Position numbers and translations under genes: made by a program | Assembly: GCA_016719165.1 (NCBI GenBank) | Contig: JADKAJ010000001.1 | Coordinates: 806,001 to 870,000, forward strand | Reading direction: 5' to 3' | From: Chitinophagaceae bacterium | GTDB taxonomy: Bacteria > Bacteroidota > Bacteroidia > Chitinophagales > Chitinophagaceae | DNA length: 64,000 bases | The notes under the pieces: model-generated | The model's input: only the letters and a program-made list of their open reading frames with translations | What the model was told of the DNA's origin: nothing | The model's database searches: none | Shown here: one piece after another, positions 1 to 7,284 of the stretch | How the letters are laid out: every line of letters begins with the position of its first letter | Position numbering within the stretch: position 1 is the first letter of the stretch

Positions 1-2
1 TT

Positions 3-356
3 GAGCTGATCGGTGAATGGAATGATGCTGTGGAGAATGACATCATGGAACTCAAAAGAGAGGTGCTGGAGAAATTCATGTATGAAGGTATCCATAAGTT
101 TATCCTGATCGGGGAGAATGTATTGAATTACCATAGTGACGGTAAAGACTATTATGAAGAGTTATATGAAGAACTATCGGACGAAAATGGCTGGATAGTT
201 TGTTTAAACATGCCGGAGCAGACCCAGTACGATTTTAAACATGCCCGTCTGAACCGGTATGTTGAATTAATGGAATTAGAAAACTGGCGAACCTACAAGC
301 CTTTTCATTTGTTTAAAAAGATCGATAATGAGCTGACAGCAAGATTGACTAATTAG
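3..356 (+). CDS. hypothetical protein, 5' end outside the window
   Basis: The reading frame is open from the first bases of the window (residues ELIGEWND upstream of an internal GTG), so the N-terminus lies outside. About 117 residues are visible, ending at a TAG at 354-356. The protein is acidic and soluble, with no signal peptide or membrane segment. The end is rich in charged and aromatic residues (LENWRTYKPFHLFKKID). I do not recognise the family and assign no function. It is on the same strand as sdhC, but the 110 bp gap contains a promoter-like -7 box, so it is probably a separate transcription unit. Confidence 0.6.
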   Translation, partial: ELIGEWNDAVENDIMELKREVLEKFMYEGIHKFILIGENVLNYHSDGKDYYEELYEELSDENGWIVCLNMPEQTQYDFKHARLNRYVELMELENWRTYKPFHLFKKIDNELTARLTN

Positions 357-425
357 TCTTTTATATGCGATAGGCTCTTGATTTTTGTCATTTAAATCTT
401 TTATCTGTTTTTGGTCACGGGGCAT

Positions 426-433
426 TACTTTTG
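426..433 (+). promoter_or_regulatory. candidate -7 promoter element of the sdh operon
   Basis: TACTTTTG matches the Bacteroidota -7 consensus TAnnTTTG exactly and lies 34 bp before the sdhC ATG. No TTTG/TTG lies at the usual 19-23 bp upstream spacing (nearest TTTG at 410-413 is too close), so only half of the promoter is supported. Confidence 0.4.
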
Positions 434-467
434 CAGAAATTGATTACTTCCTCTAAGAATATTGCTT

Positions 468-1157
468 ATGAAATGGTCTGAACAGTTTACTTCCTCGGTT
501 GGCAAAAAGTGGGTAATGGCTTTGACGGGTTTGTTCCTTATTATTTTTCTGGTGGTGCATGCCGGTATCAATGCCTGTATCTGGGCGAATGATGGCGGTG
601 AAATGTTTAACAAGGCAGCCCATTTTATGGGAAGCACTGTTCTTATCCGGATTGCAGAAATTGGTCTTTTCCTTGGTATCTTTCTGCACATCCTCCAGGG
701 CTACATGCTGGAAATACAGAATCGGAGCAAAAGAAAACAAGGGTACGCAGTACCTATGGGAAATAAAGGCAGCAAGTGGTATAGTCGCAGCATGGCATTA
801 TTAGGGACGATTCTTTTAATGTTCTTCATTCTGCATTGGTGGCATTTCTGGGTGCCAGCCCGTTTCATAGGACACGAAGAGTTAACAGAATTAGAGATTA
901 ATGGTGTGCAGATGCATAATATGTACAACCTGATGCAATTCACTTTCCAGGAATTGTGGGTAGTAATCGTGTATGTATTTGCCTGCTTCTCTTTATGTTG
1001 GCATCTGATACATGGCTTTCAAAGTGCATTCCGGACGGTGGGTGTAAGTAATTCAAAGTATGTAAGCCTTATTCAAAATGTAGGTATCGGGTACTCAGTA
1101 ATTATTTCACTGGCTTTTGCGATGATGCCGGTAAGTATGTACCTGGGATGGGTATAA
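468..1157 (+). CDS. sdhC: succinate dehydrogenase cytochrome b558 subunit
   Basis: Membrane anchor of complex II (succinate:quinone oxidoreductase or fumarate reductase), carrying haem b and the quinone site. About 229 residues, the usual size of the single-polypeptide b558-type anchor of Bacteroidota. Five hydrophobic segments are visible, including one after SSVGKKWVMALTGLF at the N-terminus. Histidines lie in or near the helices (VVHAGIN, FLHILQGY, LHWWHFW, CWHLIHGFQSAF) as expected for haem ligands. The ATG at 468 (MKWSEQFTSS) is preferred over an upstream in-frame TTG at 462. First gene of sdhC-sdhA-(insert)-sdhB. Confidence 0.93.
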   Translation: MKWSEQFTSSVGKKWVMALTGLFLIIFLVVHAGINACIWANDGGEMFNKAAHFMGSTVLIRIAEIGLFLGIFLHILQGYMLEIQNRSKRKQGYAVPMGNKGSKWYSRSMALLGTILLMFFILHWWHFWVPARFIGHEELTELEINGVQMHNMYNLMQFTFQELWVVIVYVFACFSLCWHLIHGFQSAFRTVGVSNSKYVSLIQNVGIGYSVIISLAFAMMPVSMYLGWV

Positions 1158-1287
1158 ATAACCATTACGAATTAATTGCGGTAAGGTATGATGTGTTTGA
1201 AAGTTAGAATAGTTATTACAGGCAAAGATCTTAATAGCGAACTGTAAAAAAGCAAATAAATCATTTATATCAAAGTAATCAGAGGTT

Positions 1288-3264
1288 ATGCTTGATTCAA
1301 AAATTCCCGCCGGACCGTTAGAACAGAAATGGACAGATTATAAAGGACATGTGAAACTGGTGAACCCGGCTAACAAACGAAAACTTGAAGTGATCGTAGT
1401 CGGTACCGGTTTGGCTGGTGCTTCTGCTGCAGCTTCTTTAGGTGAGCTGGGATATAAAGTGAAAGCATTTTGTTTCCAGGATTCACCCAGGAGGGCACAC
1501 TCTATTGCTGCACAGGGTGGTATTAATGCCGCTAAGAATTACCAGAATGATGGAGACTCTATCTTCCGCTTGTTTTATGATACCGTGAAAGGGGGAGATT
1601 ACCGTGCCAGGGAATCCAATGTGCATCGTTTGGCCGAAGTGAGTGTAAATATTATTGACCAGTGTGTGGCACAGGGAGTACCTTTTGCCAGGGATTATGG
1701 CGGATTACTCAATAACCGTTCCTTTGGTGGTACACAGGTGCAAAGAACTTTTTATGCCGCAGGACAAACCGGTCAGCAGTTATTGATTGGTGCATACCAA
1801 GCCCTGGAAAGACAAGTTGCCTTAGGTAATGTACATATGTATAGCCGCCATGAAATGCTGGATGTGGTGATGGTGGATGGAAAAGCAAGAGGCATTATCT
1901 GTCGTAATCTTGTAAACGGTGAGCTCGAAAGATATTTTGGTCATGCTGTATTGCTTTGTACAGGTGGTTATGGTAACGTATTCTATCTTTCTACCAATGC
2001 CATGGGCAGTAATGTGACGGCTGCCTGGAAAGCACATAAGAAAGGTGCTTTCTTCGGTAATCCCTGCTTTACTCAAATTCACCCTACCTGTATTCCGGTG
2101 AGTGGTGATCACCAGAGTAAATTGACCCTGATGTCTGAATCGTTAAGAAATGACGGTCGTATCTGGGTACCCAAACAAAAAGGGGATAAAAGAAAGGCGA
2201 ACGATATTCCTGAAGAGGAAAGGGACTATTACCTAGAAAGAAGGTATCCCGCATTTGGTAACCTGGTACCAAGGGATGTGGCATCAAGAGCTGCCAAAGA
2301 AAGATGTGATGCGGGATATGGTGTCGGAACTACCGGGCAGGCTGTTTATCTCGATTTCAAATACAATCTCATTAATAAATACGGGAAGGCGGAAGCAAAC
2401 AAGCATGGCATTGAAAATCCTGACATGGAAACATTGATCCGGTTAGGGAAGGAAGTTGTGAAAGAAGAATATGGGAACCTGTTTGATATGTATGAAAAAA
2501 TTACAGGGGAAAATCCATATGAAGTACCTATGAGGATTTACCCGGCTGTACACTATACCATGGGTGGCCTCTGGGTGGATTATGAACTGATGACGAATGT
2601 AAAGGGATTGTACTGCCTTGGTGAAGCTAACTTTAGTGATCATGGTGCAAATCGTCTTGGGGCATCTGCCCTGATGCAGGGATTGGCAGATGGTTATTTT
2701 GTTATTCCTTACACTATCGGCAATTACCTGGCAGATGAAATAGCGACCAAACCAATTCCAACTGATCATCCTGCATTTACAGAAACTGAAAAAGCGGTGT
2801 CTGATCGTATCAGTACACTAATGAATATTAAAGGGAATCAGACTGTAGAAAGTTTTCATAAGCGTTTGGGAAAGATCATGTGGGAAAAATGCGGGATGGC
2901 CCGCAATGAAAAAGGACTACAGGAAGCTATTGTGGAGATACAGCAATTGAAAAAAGAATTCTGGAGTGATGTTAAAATTCCCGGAACTATCAAAGAAATG
3001 AATCCTGAATTGGATAAGGCTGGTCGTGTTGCCGATTTTATTGAGTTGGGTGAATTGATGTGTATAGATGCATTAAACAGAAATGAAAGTTGTGGTGGAC
3101 ACTTCCGTGAAGAAAGCCAGACAGAGGAAGGAGAAGCAAAGAGGAATGATGCTGATTATGCGTATGTGGCAGCATGGGAATACAAAGGAGAGAGTAGTTG
3201 GGAACTGCATAAGGAGCAATTGGAGTTTGAAGTAGCGAAACCAACTCAACGGAGTTATAAATAA
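1288..3264 (+). CDS. sdhA: succinate dehydrogenase/fumarate reductase flavoprotein subunit
   Basis: Catalytic flavoprotein of complex II, interconverting succinate and fumarate on the cytoplasmic face. 658 residues, normal for the Bacteroidota form. The FAD dinucleotide-binding motif GTGLAG is at residues 39-44. The covalent-FAD segment RRAHSIAAQGGINAA puts the flavinylated histidine at His71. Further family signatures are HYTMGGLWVDYE and GEANFSDHGANRLGASAL in the C-terminal half. It lies 130 bp after sdhC. Only 32 bp separate its stop from the four-helix-bundle gene that sits between it and sdhB, which is unusual for this operon. Confidence 0.97.
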   Translation: MLDSKIPAGPLEQKWTDYKGHVKLVNPANKRKLEVIVVGTGLAGASAAASLGELGYKVKAFCFQDSPRRAHSIAAQGGINAAKNYQNDGDSIFRLFYDTVKGGDYRARESNVHRLAEVSVNIIDQCVAQGVPFARDYGGLLNNRSFGGTQVQRTFYAAGQTGQQLLIGAYQALERQVALGNVHMYSRHEMLDVVMVDGKARGIICRNLVNGELERYFGHAVLLCTGGYGNVFYLSTNAMGSNVTAAWKAHKKGAFFGNPCFTQIHPTCIPVSGDHQSKLTLMSESLRNDGRIWVPKQKGDKRKANDIPEEERDYYLERRYPAFGNLVPRDVASRAAKERCDAGYGVGTTGQAVYLDFKYNLINKYGKAEANKHGIENPDMETLIRLGKEVVKEEYGNLFDMYEKITGENPYEVPMRIYPAVHYTMGGLWVDYELMTNVKGLYCLGEANFSDHGANRLGASALMQGLADGYFVIPYTIGNYLADEIATKPIPTDHPAFTETEKAVSDRISTLMNIKGNQTVESFHKRLGKIMWEKCGMARNEKGLQEAIVEIQQLKKEFWSDVKIPGTIKEMNPELDKAGRVADFIELGELMCIDALNRNESCGGHFREESQTEEGEAKRNDADYAYVAAWEYKGESSWELHKEQLEFEVAKPTQRSYK

Positions 3265-3296
3265 TTGAAACAATTTGGTAATTCGGCAATTTGCCA
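3262..3296 (+). repeat. left short-unit repeat array flanking the four-helix-bundle gene
   Basis: Directly after sdhA the sequence is built of degenerate 8 bp units (CAATTTGG, TAATTCGG, CAATTTGC). The 12 bp AATTCGGCAATT at 3280-3291 is repeated in perfect inverted orientation at 3646-3657. CAATTTG at 3271-3277 is matched by CAAATTG at 3668-3674. The two arrays bracket the gene between them. Confidence 0.7.
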
Positions 3297-3647
3297 ATGC
3301 AGGTTCAAACTGAAAATATTATTCTTAAAAAAACAATTGAATTTTCATTACTTGCTATTGAATATGTTGAGTTATTTGAAAGTCATAAGAGATATGTTAT
3401 AGCAAGGCAATTATTAAGGTCTGCAACTTCAATAGGTGCAAATGTTCATGAAGCTCAGAATGCGGAAAGTAAAGCTGACTTTATTCATAAGTTCAAAATT
3501 GCGGCAAAAGAAGTAGAAGAAACAAAGTATTGGCTGGTATTATGTAATGAGTCAAACCTGTATCCTGATTGCAGGCAGTTGGTTGATAAATTACATGAAA
3601 TTGATAAAATTATTACGAAAATAATATCGACAAGCAAGGCTGGATAA
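3297..3647 (+). CDS. four helix bundle protein (23S rRNA intervening-sequence/Avd-like family)
   Basis: 116 residues from the ATG at 3297 (MQVQTENIILKKT); a TTG at 3291 is possible but lies inside the repeat. Visible family traits are the N-terminal helix with IEFSLLAIEYVE, RQLLRSATSIGANVHEAQNAESKADFIHKFKIAAKEVEETKYWL, and a final helix with LVDKLHEIDKIITKIIS. The family includes proteins encoded in 23S rRNA intervening sequences and relatives of the Avd accessory protein of diversity-generating retroelements. Family members are positively charged helical bundles that may bind nucleic acid. No reverse transcriptase or variable region is present here. It sits between sdhA and sdhB, with its stop codon inside the right repeat, so it looks like a cargo gene inserted in the operon. 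Its biological role is unknown. Confidence 0.85.
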   Translation: MQVQTENIILKKTIEFSLLAIEYVELFESHKRYVIARQLLRSATSIGANVHEAQNAESKADFIHKFKIAAKEVEETKYWLVLCNESNLYPDCRQLVDKLHEIDKIITKIISTSKAG

Positions 3648-3680
3648 TTGCCGAATTGTCTAATTGACAAATTGAATAAA
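3646..3680 (-). repeat. right short-unit repeat array flanking the four-helix-bundle gene
   Basis: Four consecutive 8 bp units AATTGCCG, AATTGTCT, AATTGACA, AATTGAAT run from 3646 to 3677 and overlap the TAA of the four-helix-bundle gene. AATTGCCGAATT at 3646-3657 is the exact reverse complement of the left copy at 3280-3291. The sdhB start codon follows within a few bases, so the array has become the 5' leader of sdhB. Confidence 0.75.
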
Positions 3681-3682
3681 TT

Positions 3683-4447
3683 ATGGAGCAATACACAATG
3701 AATCTTACTTTAAAAGTCTGGAGACAGAAAAATAGTGCTGAGCGGGGCAGTTTTGAAACGTACCCGGTGAAGAACATTTCTTCTGAGATGTCATTTTTAG
3801 AGATGATTGACGTATTGAATGAAGAACTTATCCGTGATGGAAAAGACCCGATTGCCTTCGATCATGATTGTCGTGAAGGTATTTGTGGGATGTGTTCCAT
3901 GTATATTAATGGACGTCCGCATGGACCATGGGAAAAGAACACAGTTTGCCAGCTGCACATGAGGGCCTATAAAGATGGTGATACCATTGTGATTGAACCA
4001 TGGAGAGCCAATGCCTTTCCGGTCATTAAAGACCTGATGGTCGATCGTTCTTCTTTCGATCGTATCATCCAGGCAGGGGGGTATATTTCTGTCAATACAG
4101 GAAGCCCGGTGGATGCTAATGCCATCCCGGTTGAAAAAAATATGGCAGATGCTGCTTTCGCAGCGGCCGCCTGTATTGGTTGCGGCGCTTGTGTGGCCGC
4201 CTGCAAAAATTCATCAGCCATGCTGTTCTTATCTGCCAAAGTAACGCATCTTGCTTTATTACCTCAAGGTCATCCGGAAAGACAGACCAGGGCGATGAAT
4301 ATGGTGGCCCAGATGGATAAAGAAGGATTTGGCGCCTGTACCAATACCGGTGCCTGTGAGGCAGTTTGCCCCAAAGGAATTTCTATTGAAAATATTGCCC
4401 GCCTGAACAGGGAGTATATGATGGCAGGGCTGGCCAGCGACAAATAA
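3683..4447 (+). CDS. sdhB: succinate dehydrogenase/fumarate reductase iron-sulfur subunit
   Basis: Electron-transfer subunit of complex II, passing electrons between SdhA and SdhC. 254 residues. The N-terminal ferredoxin-like domain has the [2Fe-2S] ligands in DCREGICGMCSM and a later Cys in NTVCQLHM. The C-terminal domain has CIGCGACVAACK and CTNTGACEAVCPKG for the [4Fe-4S] and [3Fe-4S] clusters. The start may be ATG 3683 or ATG 3698 (MNLTLKVWRQ); the latter matches the conserved N-terminus slightly better. Its leader is the repeat array after the four-helix-bundle gene. A terminator follows the stop, closing the operon. Confidence 0.96.
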   Translation: MEQYTMNLTLKVWRQKNSAERGSFETYPVKNISSEMSFLEMIDVLNEELIRDGKDPIAFDHDCREGICGMCSMYINGRPHGPWEKNTVCQLHMRAYKDGDTIVIEPWRANAFPVIKDLMVDRSSFDRIIQAGGYISVNTGSPVDANAIPVEKNMADAAFAAAACIGCGACVAACKNSSAMLFLSAKVTHLALLPQGHPERQTRAMNMVAQMDKEGFGACTNTGACEAVCPKGISIENIARLNREYMMAGLASDK

Positions 4448-4467
4448 GCTGTTTTTAAACTATTTAT

Positions 4468-4500
4468 AAGCCCTTTATCACAAAGGGCTTTTTTGTTTTC
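4468..4500 (+). terminator. intrinsic terminator of the sdh operon
   Basis: Perfect 9 bp stem AAGCCCTTT / AAAGGGCTT (4468-4476 and 4482-4490) with a 5 nt loop, followed by TTTTGTTTT. It lies 20 bp after the sdhB stop. Confidence 0.88.
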
Positions 4501-4539
4501 GGCCACTATTCGTACATTCAGATTCTATAAAAAACTTTT

Positions 4540-6702
4540 ATGTACACAAAATCTATTTCAATTGCGGTAGTGGCTATTTTTTTACTTGTTTCCTGTAAAA
4601 ATAATGATACTGTGAAAAAAGAATCAGTAAAATGGCCGGAAGGAGTAACTGCTCCTGTAGCCGAAAAGAAAATTAAAGAATTGACAGCGCATGGTGATAC
4701 CCGTATCGATGAGTACTACTGGATGAATGATTATTTTAAGAAAGGTCCTGACAGTACTAAAGTTGTGGATTACCTGAAAGCAGAGAATGCGTACCTGGAT
4801 ACAATGATGTCTGGTACCAAAAAATTCCAGGAGGAATTATTTGCGGAAATGAAAGGCCGTATCAAAGAAAAAGATGAGTCGGTGCCTGTGCTGAACAATG
4901 GTTATTATTATTATTCCCGTACTGAGGAGGGGAAACAGTATTATAAATATTGCCGCAAAAAAGGAAGCCTGGATGCCCCGGAAGAGATTTTACTGGACGC
5001 CGATAAAATGGCAGAGGGGTCAGGCTATTTTTCTGCAACAGGTTTCAGTATTAGTCCTGATAATAAGTTAATGGCATATGGTATTGATAAATTATCACGC
5101 CGCCAGTATACCATTTATATTAAGAACCTGGAAACAGGTGAGTTGTTAAAAGATGAAATAAAAGGCACGGGTGGCAATGCAGTTTGGGCTGCGGATAATA
5201 AAACCCTTTTCTATACTTCTAATAACCCGGCTACTTTATTGTCAGAAAAGATCAGGAAACATAAATTAGGCTCGGATGCCACCACTGATGTGACAGTGTA
5301 TGAAGAAAAAGATCCTTCGAACTATATTGGTGTTTACAAAACAAAGTCAAGGGACTATATAGTGATATATTCCAGTGCTACACTATCCAGTGAATACCGG
5401 ATAGTAAAAGCCAGTGAGCCTGATGCCTCTTTCAGCCTATTTCAGCCAAGAATAAAAGATGTGTTATATGGGATTGACCATTGGGGAGATAAATTCCTCA
5501 TCCGTACCAACCTGGATGCCAAAAATTTCCGGTTAATGGAAACTCCTGTTGATAAAACAACCCGGGAGAACTGGAAGGAAGTAATAGCACACAGGACAGA
5601 TGTTTTGCTGGAAGATATCGATGTATTCAAAGGTCATTGGGTGATCACTGAACGTAAGGAAGGGCTGTTGCAAATGCGTATCAGGGAAATCGCTTCTGGT
5701 AAAGAGCATTATCTTGACTTTGGTGAACCGGCTTATGCTGCATATGTTGGTGCAAACCCCGAGTTCAATACAACAAACCTGCGTTACAATTATACTTCGC
5801 TTACTACTCCCAATTCAGTTTTTGATTATGATATGAATGCAAAAAATAAAAGAATGATGAAAGAGCAGGAAGTATTGGGTGGTTTTAATAAGGCTGATTA
5901 TGTGACCGAAAGGGTGTATGCAACTGCAAAAGATGGTGCTAAAGTTCCCGTTTCAATAGTATATAAAAAGGGTACAAAGAAAGATGGGTCAGCCCCTTTA
6001 TTGTTATATGCCTATGGTTCTTATGGCGCCAGTATGGATGCAAGCTTCAGCAGCAATCGTTTAAGCTTGTTGAATCGTGGATTTATATATGCAATTGCTC
6101 ATATCCGTGGGGGACAGGAAATGGGGCGGCAGTGGTATGAGGATGGTAAGTTGATGAAGAAAAAAAATACATTTACTGATTTCATTGATTGTGGTGAATT
6201 TCTGATCAAAGAGAAATATACTTCTAAAGGTCATTTGTATGCGATGGGAGGCAGTGCCGGTGGCTTACTGATGGGTGCTGTTGTAAATATGGCCCCGGAT
6301 CTTTGGAATGGAGTAGTGGCGCAGGTGCCTTTCGTGGATGTGATCACCACCATGTCAGATCCAACTATTCCATTAACAACAAATGAGTATGATGAATGGG
6401 GTAATCCGGCAGATAAGGATGCTTATTTCTATATGAAATCCTATTCTCCGTATGATAATTTAGAAAAGAAAAATTACCCTAATATGCTGGTGACAACCGG
6501 ACTGCACGATAGCCAGGTACAGTATTTTGAACCGGCCAAGTGGGTAGCAAGGCTGAGGGTTTTAAAGACTGATAAAAACCTGCTTTTACTCAAAACAAAT
6601 ATGGAAGCCGGGCATGGCGGAGCATCCGGCCGGTTTGATTATTTAAAAGAGATTGCCATGGAATATGCATTCTTAATGGCACTGGAAGGTATAACCAGCT
6701 AA
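4540..6702 (+). CDS. S9A oligopeptidase B-like serine peptidase, lipoprotein
   Basis: Prolyl-oligopeptidase family enzyme (oligopeptidase B-like), cleaving short peptides. 720 residues. Residues 1-19 form a lipoprotein signal (LLVSC, Cys19), so it is probably anchored in the periplasm or outer membrane. The N-terminal signature ELTAHGDTRIDEYYWMND precedes a seven-bladed propeller region (about 90-450) and an alpha/beta hydrolase domain. The catalytic triad is visible: Ser572 in GGSAGG, Asp657 in GLHDSQV, His692 in EAGHGG. The RGG...GRQWYE segment is also typical. The stop codon overlaps that of the convergent gene that follows. Monocistronic after the sdh terminator. Confidence 0.93.
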   Translation: MYTKSISIAVVAIFLLVSCKNNDTVKKESVKWPEGVTAPVAEKKIKELTAHGDTRIDEYYWMNDYFKKGPDSTKVVDYLKAENAYLDTMMSGTKKFQEELFAEMKGRIKEKDESVPVLNNGYYYYSRTEEGKQYYKYCRKKGSLDAPEEILLDADKMAEGSGYFSATGFSISPDNKLMAYGIDKLSRRQYTIYIKNLETGELLKDEIKGTGGNAVWAADNKTLFYTSNNPATLLSEKIRKHKLGSDATTDVTVYEEKDPSNYIGVYKTKSRDYIVIYSSATLSSEYRIVKASEPDASFSLFQPRIKDVLYGIDHWGDKFLIRTNLDAKNFRLMETPVDKTTRENWKEVIAHRTDVLLEDIDVFKGHWVITERKEGLLQMRIREIASGKEHYLDFGEPAYAAYVGANPEFNTTNLRYNYTSLTTPNSVFDYDMNAKNKRMMKEQEVLGGFNKADYVTERVYATAKDGAKVPVSIVYKKGTKKDGSAPLLLYAYGSYGASMDASFSSNRLSLLNRGFIYAIAHIRGGQEMGRQWYEDGKLMKKKNTFTDFIDCGEFLIKEKYTSKGHLYAMGGSAGGLLMGAVVNMAPDLWNGVVAQVPFVDVITTMSDPTIPLTTNEYDEWGNPADKDAYFYMKSYSPYDNLEKKNYPNMLVTTGLHDSQVQYFEPAKWVARLRVLKTDKNLLLLKTNMEAGHGGASGRFDYLKEIAMEYAFLMALEGITS

Positions 6703-7256
6703 AAGGCCATTGCAGCTCGCAATGAACCTGACCAGATGGCATCACTCCCGGTTTCTTTCATCAGGATTAAACCCGGAGTGATTGCTATTTTAGGGGAGAT
6801 ATAATAATTACACTGCAGAGAGGCCCCTGTGTTGAATTGTACATTGCTGCTGTATATACCTGCTGCAGGGCCAGCTGTCAGGCAAAAATGTATTTTCTTA
6901 CCCGCATTATATACGGCGCCGGCAAATGCGTGTAAAAAAATATAAGCTGGATATTTATAGGACCCAGCTCCGATAGATTCTTTTTTGCCAAAGTAATATG
7001 CAACGCCACTGTTTGCGGTAAACCCAATTTTTTTTGCTGGCATTGAATTAAGTCGTCCAAAACGATTTTTGCTCCAGGCATATACAGTACTAAAACCTCC
7101 GTAATGAGTGTTAGAAAAATCACCCAGCGGGATATTAATTCCTGCTGCAATTACACTTTTTTTTCCACCGGGATTTATTTTTTTTTGAAAACCTGTCTGC
7201 GAGAAACAAAATGAAGCAGGAAGTAAAAGCAGAAATAAGGCAAAACTCTTTTTCAT
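6699..7256 (-). CDS. small secreted outer-membrane beta-barrel-like protein
   Basis: 185 residues from the ATG at 7256 (MKKSFALFLLLLPASFCFSQ, a clear signal peptide); an upstream ATG at 7283 would spoil the signal. The mature part is rich in alternating Gly/Tyr/Phe strands (GVAYYFGKK, AFAGAVYNAGKK, ITPGLILMKE) and ends in a hydrophobic Phe (AAMAF), as in outer-membrane barrels. It begins 29 bp after the type IX-secreted gene on the same strand and may be co-transcribed with it. It is shorter than PorP/SprF proteins that commonly accompany such genes, so that name is not given. Its stop overlaps that of the S9 peptidase on the other strand. Confidence 0.7.
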   Translation of the reverse strand: MKKSFALFLLLLPASFCFSQTGFQKKINPGGKKSVIAAGINIPLGDFSNTHYGGFSTVYAWSKNRFGRLNSMPAKKIGFTANSGVAYYFGKKESIGAGSYKYPAYIFLHAFAGAVYNAGKKIHFCLTAGPAAGIYSSNVQFNTGASLQCNYYISPKIAITPGLILMKETGSDAIWSGSLRAAMAF

Positions 7257-7284
7257 ATTAAGGGTGTGAATCCAGGCCGGCATA

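Noticed and set aside
3262..3680. Diversity-generating retroelement because of the Avd-like four-helix-bundle gene
   Set aside because: No reverse transcriptase, template repeat or variable repeat is present anywhere near.
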